The position numbers and the translations under genes were made by a program. From contig CAYNQC010000002.1 in NCBI GenBank assembly GCA_964399235.1, positions 7,599 through 71,598 on the forward strand: 64,000 nt of DNA, in the 5' to 3' direction. Shown one piece after another: positions 39,616 through 51,400 of the stretch. The notes beneath the pieces were generated by a model. It was given only the letters and a program-made list of their open reading frames with translations. It searched no databases and was not told the origin of the DNA. This DNA comes from DASPPK01 sp964399235. Lineage in GTDB: Archaea > Thermoproteota > Bathyarchaeia > Bathyarchaeales > Bathycorpusculaceae. Every line of letters begins with the position of its first letter. The first letter of the stretch is position 1.

Positions 39616-40419
39616 ATGTACCTGTTAGGCCTGATCGAGTCAATTAGGGTGCGTCTGGATGACCAAGGTGGGGATGCAGGGACGATCCCTGCCGGGTACT
39701 ATGCCTACTGGCAGTACGATGATACGTCGTGCTTATGGAAGAACAAGGAACTGGTCGGTTATCTGAAGGCGGCATTGCTGGAGGTGGCCGGCCGGGCGCC
39801 ATGGACTGCCGAGGGCACTATTGGGGATCATCTCGGGGTCCCGACTCGGCTGACGGTCAAGGCCCTCAACCCAGAGATAACCCTGCATATATCGACGCTG
39901 GCGATCGAGCAGGTAAGACTGGTGTCCTCGGGGCTCATATTGACCAAGGCAACCAGTTCTCAGTTGGAGAAGATAGGCGGTGATGAATGGGCCACCCTCA
40001 CAGGGGTTCCCACTCATTACGTCGAGCCGATCCGTGGTTTGATCAGGCTGTATCCCATCCCTAGTAGCGCTGATGAGGTCAGGTTGGTGGTTCGGCGGCG
40101 GACCCTAGATGAGTTTGAGTGGACCGATGTGGCGACCGAGGAGGCCCCTTATCTGGAGTTGTCGGATATCCCTGAAGATCTGCGCGAGGCGCTGGTGGTA
40201 GGAGTATGCAAGCTCGCCTACCTGAAAAACGACGCGGATACAATAAATATCCAGTTGTCCCAGGAGTATGAGCGTCAATTCACGGCCATGGTAGGCCCCG
40301 TAGTGTCTTGGCGGCAGAAGGAAGCGCGGCGCGAAAACGCCAATCTCAATGTGCAAATACACGGCTACGGCTATACCCGGAACAAGATGCGGGTCGCCGA
40401 TACCGAGGAGGATTGGTGA
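39616..40419 (+). CDS. Probable head-tail adaptor
   Basis: 267 residues from ATG 39616. Helical N-terminus (GLIESIRVRLDDQGG), beta middle with GDEWATLTGVPTHYVEPIRGLIRLYPIPSSADEVRLVVRRR and a C-terminal KLAYLKNDADTINIQLSQEYERQF helix. The pattern, with YLKNDADT.. and a terminal helical stretch, resembles adaptor proteins of podoviruses that join portal and tail. It lies just before the unknown 680-residue protein. Confidence 0.65.
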   Translation: MYLLGLIESIRVRLDDQGGDAGTIPAGYYAYWQYDDTSCLWKNKELVGYLKAALLEVAGRAPWTAEGTIGDHLGVPTRLTVKALNPEITLHISTLAIEQVRLVSSGLILTKATSSQLEKIGGDEWATLTGVPTHYVEPIRGLIRLYPIPSSADEVRLVVRRRTLDEFEWTDVATEEAPYLELSDIPEDLREALVVGVCKLAYLKNDADTINIQLSQEYERQFTAMVGPVVSWRQKEARRENANLNVQIHGYGYTRNKMRVADTEEDW

Positions 40420-42461
40420 TGGCTAAGGTATCCGGCAAGGGCGGCCCGCGCGGGGACAAGATTCCTATCAAGGTCAGCGATGGTGAGTATGTGCTCCCGG
40501 CCGACACCACTCAGATGCTGGGCGCCCACAACCTGGACCGGTTGGTCGAACATACCCATAAGTTCGCGGATGGCGGGCTGGCCAACAGCTTTACCCGCTT
40601 CCTGGGCGCGCTGATCACCCCGAATGTCTATGGGACCTCGGCCCCGGATATGCGCAGTCAGGCGGCTACGGCTGCCATGGGGACCCCCTTGCCTGCCCCA
40701 GTGGTGAGTGACACCCCCCAAATGGATGAGGCCGCTAGACAGCGCACCCTGGCCGCCAGAGCCCAGCTCCGGCAGATGAATCAGGGTGCTTACCAACCCA
40801 ACTACGCCGGTTACGAAGATGGCGGCAGGGTCGCTCCCCCGCTGCTTTCCAATCTGCTTCAGGCTATGATGGGCAGGCCGGCGGGCATGATGAGTCCGGT
40901 TGGGGCTGGCCTAGGCATGGCACTGCACTCAACTCCAGCCGCAGCAGGAACCACGCAGTCCGCCGGCGACCGTGCGATTGGTGAATGGTCTGGCGTCAAG
41001 CAACCAGAGCCCCAGATGTACGGCGGGTTACAGCAGGGCTACGAAGATGGCGGCCAAGCCTTCAATCTGCGGGCGATCCTTGATCGGATGCAGGGACCGT
41101 GGACCAAAGCCATAGATGCCGGCACTCAGGCCGCTCTCATCCCACCGCCCGGATCGTCCTTCCAGGACACGTTGGCCTTCGACCGAGGGCCTCTCCAAAA
41201 TGCCGTTGATACTGGATTCAGTAACGCTGCGAATACGGTTGGGGGTGTGCTCAAGCGGGGCGCCCAACAGGACATCAACCTCATTGGTCAATTGCCCGGG
41301 GTAGCACAGGCGAGCCAGGCACTGAATAGCTTCGTAACCAATCGAAACCCAACCCTATCCCCAATTGGTGCTGACCAGGCGGCTAGGGTTAGAGCCAATC
41401 TGGATCAGCAGAACAGGCTGTTGACCCCGGCGGGGGCGCAAACGCTATCTACGCACGTACCCACTGGGATGGGATTTAACCCCGGGGAGATTCCATCGGG
41501 TAAGCCCGCTACTCCCGCTCCCGCCGTACCTGCGGCTGGTGTCGGCGCCTCTTTGCCTGGGGTAGTCTCCTCGATGGGCAACTATAATCGCGCCAGTCAG
41601 GACGTGAACCCCACAGAATCGTTTGCGGCGGTCCGGGGAGCTAAAGGCTTTTCCCAGATGCCCAACACCATTCCAGGGCTAATGTCCAAGAGTGCCGCCC
41701 TACCCAACGGGCAGTATCAGCGCGACTACACTTCGCCTTGGGGCACGGCCTCTGGGGTCACCTCGGCGCCTCCTGGCAGGGGTACGCTCTCGGTGATGGA
41801 TCAGGGTAATGGTGGCACCATCGAGGGCAATGTGGCCGCCCTGGATCGCCAGACTGCTGCCCTGCGCTCACTGCGCGAAGCGGCCAATCCTGGGATCACG
41901 ACCGGCAACTATGGGGGTGGCGGCATCCAGGAGCCCGAGGTCCCCTCCCTGCAAGACTCCATCTCGAGGGCTTACGGCGGGGCCAGGAATGCGGACTTCC
42001 TATTCAGGACCGACATGCAGGATAAGGGCACCAACCGGCACAGGAAGGATCAGATGATGCAGGGTATCCTGGCCGACTATCAAGGCCAATTGAAAGGCAT
42101 GGATGTGCAGGGTGATCTACTCAAGAATCAGGCTACCACCAACGCCTCGATGGCCAATTGGGCTGCCCAGCGCAAGATGGATGTCGATAAGTATAGCCTC
42201 GAAGCCCAGAAGCAGGCCTACGATCGCGAGCGCAACGCCGTCAATGATCCAATCGCGAACAAGGCCAAGTTGCTGAATGCTTTGCCAGACCCCATGAAGG
42301 CTAATGCGGCACAGTATTTTGATCTCATGCAGCAGAATACTCCGCAATCCCTGGCTGCCGCTGCCAAGCTTTTGGAACAAATGAAAGCCGTATCAGGGGC
42401 AGGGTTTAAGCCGGATCCATTTGTGGAAGCAATGAATCGGACGCAGGCAAATCAGCAGTAA
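40419..42461 (+). CDS. Large hypothetical virion-associated protein
   Basis: 680 residues from ATG 40419, in a TGATG overlap. N-terminus KGGPRGDKIPIKVSDGEYVLPADTTQMLGAHNLDRL resembles phage proteins with the dGEYVlPa pattern. The rest is Gly/Pro/Gln-rich, low in hydrophobic runs, with helical KSYSLEAQKQAYDRERNAV near the end. It precedes the giant gene by 9 bases. Candidate internal virion or tail-lumen protein. Confidence 0.65.
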   Translation: MAKVSGKGGPRGDKIPIKVSDGEYVLPADTTQMLGAHNLDRLVEHTHKFADGGLANSFTRFLGALITPNVYGTSAPDMRSQAATAAMGTPLPAPVVSDTPQMDEAARQRTLAARAQLRQMNQGAYQPNYAGYEDGGRVAPPLLSNLLQAMMGRPAGMMSPVGAGLGMALHSTPAAAGTTQSAGDRAIGEWSGVKQPEPQMYGGLQQGYEDGGQAFNLRAILDRMQGPWTKAIDAGTQAALIPPPGSSFQDTLAFDRGPLQNAVDTGFSNAANTVGGVLKRGAQQDINLIGQLPGVAQASQALNSFVTNRNPTLSPIGADQAARVRANLDQQNRLLTPAGAQTLSTHVPTGMGFNPGEIPSGKPATPAPAVPAAGVGASLPGVVSSMGNYNRASQDVNPTESFAAVRGAKGFSQMPNTIPGLMSKSAALPNGQYQRDYTSPWGTASGVTSAPPGRGTLSVMDQGNGGTIEGNVAALDRQTAALRSLREAANPGITTGNYGGGGIQEPEVPSLQDSISRAYGGARNADFLFRTDMQDKGTNRHRKDQMMQGILADYQGQLKGMDVQGDLLKNQATTNASMANWAAQRKMDVDKYSLEAQKQAYDRERNAVNDPIANKAKLLNALPDPMKANAAQYFDLMQQNTPQSLAAAAKLLEQMKAVSGAGFKPDPFVEAMNRTQANQQ

Positions 42462-42470
42462 GGAGAGGTG

Positions 42471-45400
42471 ATGGCTAATTGGTGGGAAACTCCGCAGCAG
42501 CCGGTTCCACTGCCGTCCGCTCAGCCGGATCTCGGCTCAATGGATTTGGCGCAACTATACAGAGAAGCTTATGGGTTCCGTGATGTGCCCCCTTCTGCTG
42601 CGCCCCTCCCCCCTGTCGCGAGCACCGAACCAGTACCACCCCAGCCCGGGCTGCTCTCCGATGTAGGTAATCTGCTCAAGCGGGGCTATGCCAGCACCGC
42701 CGAGGGCGTCAACTGGCTGGCCGGACAAACCCCGGGGCTCAACAATATTCCGGCCTTGGACTGGCAGGGTAACGCTGATTACTGGAAGCAGGTCGCCGAT
42801 CAGACCACCCAGAAGCTCTCGCTCGCCCAGCAGGCTGCCGGTGAAAAGAAGTTCTTCAATGAAGATTACACCCCCGGGGAAGCCTGGAAAGACCCTCGTT
42901 CCTACCTGGGTGGTGCTGTCGAGTCGATTCCTGGCACTGTGGTCGGCATGGCTGCTGGTGCGCCGATCGCCGGCATTGTCAATAAGGTCGGGATGGGGCT
43001 GCTTACCCGTGGCGCTACGGCGGCGGCCGAGAAGGCCCTGGCGGGTGGGGCTGAGGCAGCGGCCGTCAAGGCGGCGGGACAGGTCACTAATAAGGCGGCT
43101 GGTCGGGTCGCGATGGGGGCTGGCGCTGTAGGCTATGGTGCTGGTGAAGGAGTTACGGCGGCGGCTACGGATGGGGCGCAGGCGCGTGATCTGGTTATGG
43201 GTCGGTCCCCCGAGGAGATGGCTGCTTCCCCGCTGTATCAGCAGTTGCTGGCAAAAGGACTACCCCCTGACCAGGCCCAGCAGCAGGTAGCCGATACGGT
43301 TGCCGAGCAGGTAGCGACTCGGGCCGGGATCTCGGTGGCCGTCATGGGCGCACCTATGGGCGCCGTCTTTGGTAAGTGGTTCCACTCTGCCGGCGGTGAA
43401 AAAATCACCAAATCTCTGCTGGGTGAGCTGGCAGTGGGTACGCTCGGAGAGGGCGCGCAGGAGTTCCCACAATCTGGTGCTGAGCAGTTTTTTCAGAACC
43501 AGGCCATCAAGCAGCATGTCGATCCCAAGCAGAAGCTCTGGGAAGGGGTGCTTAATGCATCGGTGGCGGGCTCTGTCTCGGGGGCGGTCATGGGTGGCGC
43601 CATGGGTGGCTTCCAGGGTATTGGGGCCAAGGCCGGCGCCGCCAATGCAAGAATCAATGAAGAGCTAAGCAAGGCTGCTTTTGCGAACAATCTGCAATTT
43701 GCGACGGCTGATGATCTGCATGCTGCCATGGCGCACCTGGATACGCTCGGTCAGCAGAAGGATCTGCCTAAAGAGTCAATTGATCGGGTCGCTCAGGCCC
43801 GCAGCACCATCCAGGCCGAGATGGCCCTCAGAGCCACTCCTGAGACGCTGGCACAGCCTCTGCGTGACGACCAGGGCAACGTACAGCCCAGAGCTGAATC
43901 CGCCTTCCTGGGGCTCTCAGAGCGTCCACACGGGCTTAGCGATGACCAGCTAGCCGAAGCCGCCAATCGTCCGCTAGGTGAAGATGCGCCGGCTGAATGG
44001 GGGGCCGCCCAGGATCGCTACAAAGCCGAGATCGCCCATCGGACTGCCCTCAGTAATACCGTCAAGCACTTTACCGATAACCCGGGGGCGGTTGGTGGTG
44101 TCAGCTCCAGAATACTAGATATAGTGTCTGGCAGGCCGCTTACTCCCAAAGGGTATGGGTCTACTGACTTCAACCTGGCCACCCTGTCAGATGATCTGTT
44201 GACTCGCTATCGGATGGCGGGTGAAGTGCTGTTGCGTGACCATCCTGAGACACTTGGCAAGAAGCAAACATCCAAGTTGACCGAGGCGGTAGACCAGCTC
44301 CATCAAGAGGCCGATCGCCGCGCTGCCGGCCAGCAGGGCAACCCCGAGGAGATCAAGGTTAATGAGCAGGTCACCAGCCTCGCTTCCCAGCCTGCTAAGA
44401 AATTCAGTGATACCGTTAAAACGCTCTCTGCAGAGGCGCTCACGCGCGCTGCGAAGATTATTGAGTCACGCCTCCAGCTTGAGCCCGCGCTGGCTCCAAA
44501 ACTGGAAGAGATCAACGCCAGAGTCGGGGTCCTACAGGCCCAACAGGCGAGCGTTCAACAAGCAAGTGTCGCTACGCCTGCGCCTGAGAGCGTACAGGGA
44601 GCTGCACCGGTCGTTGAGGCTGTCGCTCCTGCAACCCCTGCCCCCGCGCCTGCGGCGGCTGTCCCGGAGTCTGTCGTGGCCCCGGCGCCCAGCGCCCAGG
44701 CAGCCCCAGCGGTAACTGCGCCAGCACCATCAGCACCATCAGCGCCATCAGCGCTCGCCCTGCCTGCCCCGGCCACGCCGGTTGCAGTGGAGAGGGTAGC
44801 CGCCGGCCTGCCGGTGATCTACTCCAATAAGGACCGGATCAAAGAGGTCAAGGCCAACCCCAACTACAACGTGATCGCCCTCCCGGATGGGCGCGCCAAG
44901 GTGGTTGGTGTGCTGCATCCAAAGACTCAACAGTGGATCGGATTTCCCCCTAATGCACCCGTACCAGCCGCGCCTAAAGCCCTACCCGCTCCCGCGCCGA
45001 CCACTCCCGCTGCTCAACCCGTGGAGGCAGCTCAGCCGGCTGCGGAAGTTGCCCCGAAGGGTGGTGCTGCAAGTGCTATTCCTAGCGCTCCATCGGTCGA
45101 GCCGCCCATCGAGGCGCCAAGCGTACCTGTCACTAAACCCAAAAAGGTAACCTCCAATGCCACTAGCATACGTCAAGATCAGAGATTCCCTAGCCAAAGG
45201 GGCCAAGAAGGACAGTCCGGCGTACAACAAGGCTCAGAGCCGGGCGGCGGCAATTTACGTGTCCAAGGGAAAAAGCAAGTCGCAGCGAAGCAAGTTGGCG
45301 AAACAGTTACACGACAAGTAGTTTCAACGAAGGGCAAATTTGGCCTTCCTAAGTCGTCTCCAGATGGTGTCGCCGCAAACGCCAAGCTGCTTCCCCACGG

Positions 45401-48400
45401 CGCGAACCGACAAGCCACTCTCGTAAAGGGCTTTGATAGTCTCAATAGGAATCGGCAGCGTGCGGTGCTCGGCCATGTGATCAGCGTGCTTCAAGATGAC
45501 GAGGTTGCACGGTCTGTTGTCAAGACCATCCCCGTTGATGTGATGGACATGCTCACTGGAAAGGATGGGTCTTCCGAGGAGGTTTTGCATAACCCATCGA
45601 TGCTCCGTAATGCTCTTATTGTCCCGCTTGATGCGTCTATACCTGCTGGTGTGAGCAGATTTATCGAGTCTATAGCCGGTAGGGCGGCATCGGCCAGCAC
45701 AAGTCCTGCTGCAGTAAAAGCCAGCTTGACGAACAAGACGGCCGGCAGCGAACTTTCTGGTAAAAACGGTCCCACAAAAGTCGCAAGCAAGGGTAATGGT
45801 AGCCAAGGGGTGGGCTCCGAAAGCAGTAAGAAGCAAGAGAGTATACGCGGACAACGCCAGTCAAAACAAGCAGCCAAGTCGGTCACCCCGCTGCAAAGCA
45901 CGGCCACGATGGCTAGGCATGCAGCCTACAAGACGCTTGGCATCAACTGGAATAAGACCCACGAGGTCGTCAAGCAAGATCAAGACTGGGCAGTCGTCGA
46001 GAAACCTACAGTTGCCAAAGAAGAGGGACCGCTGGCTGCCCCCAATCTTGACCTGTTTGCAGAGCCAAATCCCGACCAGTTCGATCTGTTTTCTGACGCT
46101 GAGCCCACCAACGACCCCAAGCTGCAGAAGGCCCAGGATGGGGCTAGGAAGGCGGTGGAGGCACTGCGGACTCAGCGAGGCTCGATACTTGGGAATGCGA
46201 TCGCCAAGGACTTCGAGGATCACAGCATCACGTCATTGATAGGCAAGAAGATCCGGTCAGCCAAGGATTTGGCGGTGCTGGCGCAGGTCTATCGCAATCC
46301 CAGCTTTGAGACCTTCAGGTACTTCTTCACCAAAGGTAATGCTGTGGTAGCCCAAACTGCCACCACCGCTCGGCTGCCAGGCTGTACCCCAATCTTCACG
46401 GGCCACGATACGACGTGGGGAGACGGACTGGAGCAGCTCAAGCGGATGATGGCCGAGTCAGGTGCTGATGGGTATTACATCCTCCACAACCACCCCTCTG
46501 GGTCGCCAGAGCCTTCCGCAGCCGATGTTCAGGTGACCAAGGGTCTGGCCGCCATGCTGCCCGGGTTTAAGGGTCATGTCGTTATCGATCAGACCAAGTA
46601 TGGATTGATGCGCGCGAATGGCAGTCAGTTGGTGGCCGACCTTCCAGAGAAGGCACTTCAGGACGATACCCGCTATAACGTCGACCGCCAGTACACACGG
46701 CCGCATTTTGCGCTCGGTGCAAGGATTAATTCGTCAGCAGATGTCGCGGCGACCGCCAGTGCTCTGCGGTATAACTCCGGCAGTGGGTACTTCCAATTGG
46801 TTGGGACCAACAGACATGGTGTGCGTGGCATCATGGAGGTCCCCATAGAGGCGCTCAAGGGCTACCGCCAAACAAAAACCGGAAGCTTGCGGATAGTTGC
46901 GGAGGTGAGGAGATTCGCCAGAACTACTGGCAGTGTTGACATATTCGCTATCAACCTCCCCGGAAACATCGGTCGCATGAGCGTGCTGGGGGCGATCAAG
47001 TCAGGCCTGTTTAAAGATGTCCATTTTGCCGGGGACACCAACACCATCAGGGAAACGACGATAGTTGGTACGACGCCGGGGGCCGAAATGGGCAGAATTG
47101 GCTCTCGCGGGATCGGGGCTTCAGAAAGCCAAGCATCCCCTTATGTGGAAACCAAACTGGCCGAGTCTGAGCCGATCGTCCCCAAGGGGATGGCCGGTCT
47201 GCAAAATGCTGCCAGCATCAGCGCCATCAACCATCTCGCCAAGGCCAGGAAGTTTGACAGCAACCTAGAGCTGAAGGATGTCATCGAGGATCGAGTAACT
47301 GCGGCGGCGGCCAGGCTGAAGGACTTCAACCTGCGGGCCAAGACCCTTGGGCAGCGCGAGAAGAGCTACCTGTCGACCCAGTTATACAACGAGATGCGCC
47401 AGGGTCTGCTGAGCGGGAGTGATGCGCTGGGATGGTATGAGGGAAAGGTGCATGGGGCCTTTGAATACCTGGCGCTCAAGCATCCCGAACTGAAGTTTCT
47501 TGACAAAGACCATGGCGGTATGGAGCAGGTTCGCAGGAATCGCTTTGCCTACACCTACATCCTGGCGATGACCTCCAACGGGACCAAGGTCGAGAAGAAC
47601 GCCGAAAACGCCCAGAGACTCTACACCAGATTCCTAGAGAATGGCCATTTGCCAACGACAGGATTTGGTAGCGGTACGGCCGCCACGAACATCGAAAAAT
47701 CGGCAGAACTGTTCAATGAGCTGGCTGATCGATTTGGGATAGACCGGTTTGGTCGGATGATGATGACCCAGTTCAAGGTGATCGATCTGAGCAACGCCGG
47801 TATCAAGACCAGCGGTGAGACTTCCGATCAGGACGTGCTTGGCGCGTTGGTGTTGGGGCCGAAGCTGGGCAATGGGTTCTTTGCCAATCTGAACGGAATC
47901 TTCGATCAGCTCACCATGGATCGCTGGTTCATGCGTACCTGGGGGCGGCTGATCGGGCACCTGCGCGAGGTTTATCCGGAAAGGGTTAATACTCATCGCG
48001 CAAGTGTGCGAGATATCATAAATAACTTAACAAATGAAGTCAGGGATGTTATAGTTGATCATCTGACCCGTCCGGGCTCCCGTCAGGCAACCAAGGATAA
48101 GGCCAAGCTACTGACGGCGGCGATGGCGCCCGGCGCGACCGATGAGGATATCGATGCCTTGGCTTGGATGGTCAAGGGGCTGACGGTTAGTGATCAGTTC
48201 AGGGACATACTAAATCCGGCCGGAAATGGGCAGGGCAGTGAGCTGCGGCTGGCGACCAACTCCCTGACGACCAATCTGATGGGTGATATCGAGGCGCCCA
48301 CTAGGACCCAGCGGCCCCAGATCCGCGAGGTGATGACCGAGGCCATCCGCCTATTGGGGGAGCATACCGGGGTCAATCTGACCGCCGCCGACGCACAGGC

Positions 48401-51400
48401 CCTGCTCTGGTATCCAGAGAAGCTTCTGTATGACAAGGCGAAGCTGGCGGCCGGTCAGGAGAAGACATATGCAGCAGATGACCTGCCCGACTATGAAAAC
48501 ATCGCCCGGCAGCTTGTCGCAACTTTAGGAGTGCCACAACATGAAATCGATGCAGTCACCAGCCGACTTGCCGGAGAGCGAGCAACGCCTGACGCCGGAC
48601 GATCAGCAGGAGCTGTTCTACCAGGGCCTGGAGGGGAAGGACTTCAAGCAGATAGCGGCCAACTTAGATACGCTGGTTTCAACGAAGGAGAGAGGCGAGA
48701 GTTCCTCCGGCAAGAAACCCTCCGCACTCTCCATACCGGACCTGCTTTTGGAGGGGATAATACGGGATTACCCGGGTCTTTCAAGGGAGGAAGCCCAGGC
48801 AGTCTTAGATATGAGTTAGGCGGGACGTCTTACGACGTCGTCACCACGCAGACATTCAACCCATCTCAGCTAGTCACCCATCGGTTTGGCAGGGCTGCCA
48901 TCACCCCGTTGAAGATAGCTGAGGTGGATACTGCTGATGCAAAGTCAGTAGAGGCATTCCATGCGGCTGTCGCAGATGCCAAAGCCAACACCCTATATGG
49001 GGCCGCTGTTGAGCCAAAATCGATTGCCCAGTTGAGTGGCCAGGAGGATGGCTATCAGGGCATCCGGCTGTTCATGACCAAGGATGGGAAATCGGGGTTT
49101 GCCATCAAAAAGAATGGCGATATCGTCTCCGTCTTCTCGCAGTCCAGGGAGGGGGTCCAATTCACCACCGGTAGCATGCTCATGCTGGCCATCCAAGAAG
49201 GTGGCCGCAAGCTGGATGCTTATGACATCGGACTTCCCAGACTCTACTCCGTGCACGGGATGAAGGAAGTCGCCAGGACTCCTTTCAATGAGCAGTATGC
49301 CCCGGAAGACTGGGACTATGAAGTTTTTAAGAAATTCAACAACGGTCGTCCAGACATCGTCTTTATGGTCTTCGACCCAGATCGTGCGCACTTCGCCATC
49401 TATGGTGACGGCGCCCCCAGGGCCGCTCCAGTCCCCGAGTACGACGATGGTGTAAATATCCAGCAGGCTGCCATCGAGTCTCTGCGTGCCCAGCGTCAAA
49501 CCGCCAATGCTCAAGCTGGCATAACGCCCAGGCTCCGCTACTCCAAGTCTGCTGGTGGTGTTGGTGTTTCCATCCAAGAGGCCCGTGCTCAGCTCATTAA
49601 CGCCATTGGGGCTGCGCAGGTCCAGGCTCTGGAGAAGGCTGGCCGGCTGGTGTTCCACGAGTCTGATCCCACCGGTATGGGTGGTGCTGGCTATGTGGAC
49701 AGCAAGGGCGTCATTCACCTGATCCCCGCCAACATGGACTCCACAGCCCTCGACGTCGCGCTGCATGAGGCTGTGCATGTCGGCAAGGACGATCGGTTCT
49801 TTGAAGGTAGCCGCGCCCAGATCCAGCTTGCTCATGCCACGTTGAGCCTGGTGGGGCTGAAAAACTTCATCGGGGCGCCCAGCTTCAATGATCTGGCCGG
49901 GCAGGTCCGGCGGCTGGCTGCGGCAGGCAATAAAGCGGCTCAAGATGCCCTAGCGAAGGCGACCGAAGTCGATCCCACCAATGTGGACGAGGAGAGTGTC
50001 GCTTATTTATCTCAGTACGCCGATGCCAAGCTCCCCCTGGTCCGCCGTATCCTGGCCGCCATCCGCGCCGTCCTCTATCGCATGGGTGTGAAAATCGAAC
50101 TGCGACCGGAGGATATTCGAGCCTTGGCGATGAGCGCCTTGAAGGCCAGGGCCTCGATGACGACCCAGACCCAGAGGGTTGCCCCAGCCTACAGTGAGCC
50201 GGGGATAGAGGTGACCGACATCTCATGGGAAGAGTTCTCCCGCATCCGCAATGCCTATATGACCGCTCCGAAGACCTCAGAGGGCGCCTTTAAGGCCTGG
50301 TTCGGCAAAGGGGTTGAGGGTGTCAATGCAATCAATGGCAAGCCTCTCACGCTGTACCACGCTTCTTCTGGCGGGTATACCCAGTGGGATGAGACCAAGG
50401 CCGGGCAGGCCAGCGGGCACCCCACCAGTGGGCTCGGATTCTTCATGACGGCCGATGCTGGCGCGGCTGCCCGGTATGGCAACAATGTCCAGGAGTTCTA
50501 CGTCAAGATTAGCAACCCCTACTACTTGACCGACGCCGACCTGATGGGCCTCAACTCGGTGGATGATGCCACCAAGCTCAGGAGGCGCCTACAGTCTCAA
50601 GGTTATGACGCGGGGGTGGTAACGGCGCCGGGGGCTGCTCCCTATGTGATCGCCTTCACCAGCAACCAAGTCAAGTTCACTTCCAACACCAATCCCACTG
50701 CCAGCCCTGACTTCCGCTATTCGCTGACAGGTAGGCCTGTCGCCACCGGTCTGACCGGCGATCGCATCCTGGACGAGTTCAACCGCAAGGCCGGCATGTC
50801 CGAGCGGGAGAGCACCATCCAAGCCGTGCAGCGGGTGATGAAGAATCCCGCCCAACGGCAGACCGTCATCCAGAGCATGATCAACCGCTTCATCGAGGGG
50901 ACCTTCGACGAGACCCATCAGGGCAAGCTGCACGAGCTGGCGCAGGGCATCGATATTTCCGACCCCTCGGTGAGTGGTAATGCCGCGCAGCGCCTGTCCA
51001 CGGGCTGGGCCGACACCCTCTACCACATCCTGGTCCATGGTGCCCCCATGTGGCGGAATGGAGTCGTGGCCAGGAAGACCATGAAGGGTCTGTTCGATAT
51101 CCTCAGTCCGGTCTCCGACCCCGAGCTGATGCGTGAGTGGCTGGGCTGGAGAGCGGCTACTCGTGCTGACCGACTGCTCCGTGAGCGGAATCCCGATGGG
51201 ACCCCCAAAGAGAAAAACTTCACCCGGGCCGAGGTAGACCATGTCCTCAATCGTATCAACGCGGACCCCGCCAAGCTCGCAATGTTCGAGTCTGTGGGTG
51301 TGGAGTTTAATCAGTTTGAGAGCGACATGCTGGACTTGGCCGTGGGGGCTGGACTTGTCGATGCAAGGCTGGCCGCTCAGTGGAAAGCACACGAAGACTA

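Noticed and set aside
48993..49943. Long 316-codon frame on the minus strand
   Set aside because: It runs opposite to well-formed sequence of the giant protein (ART/GNAT-like region), has no ribosome site and its product is His/Gly/Arg-biased shadow text, unlike the antisense HNH at 45324.
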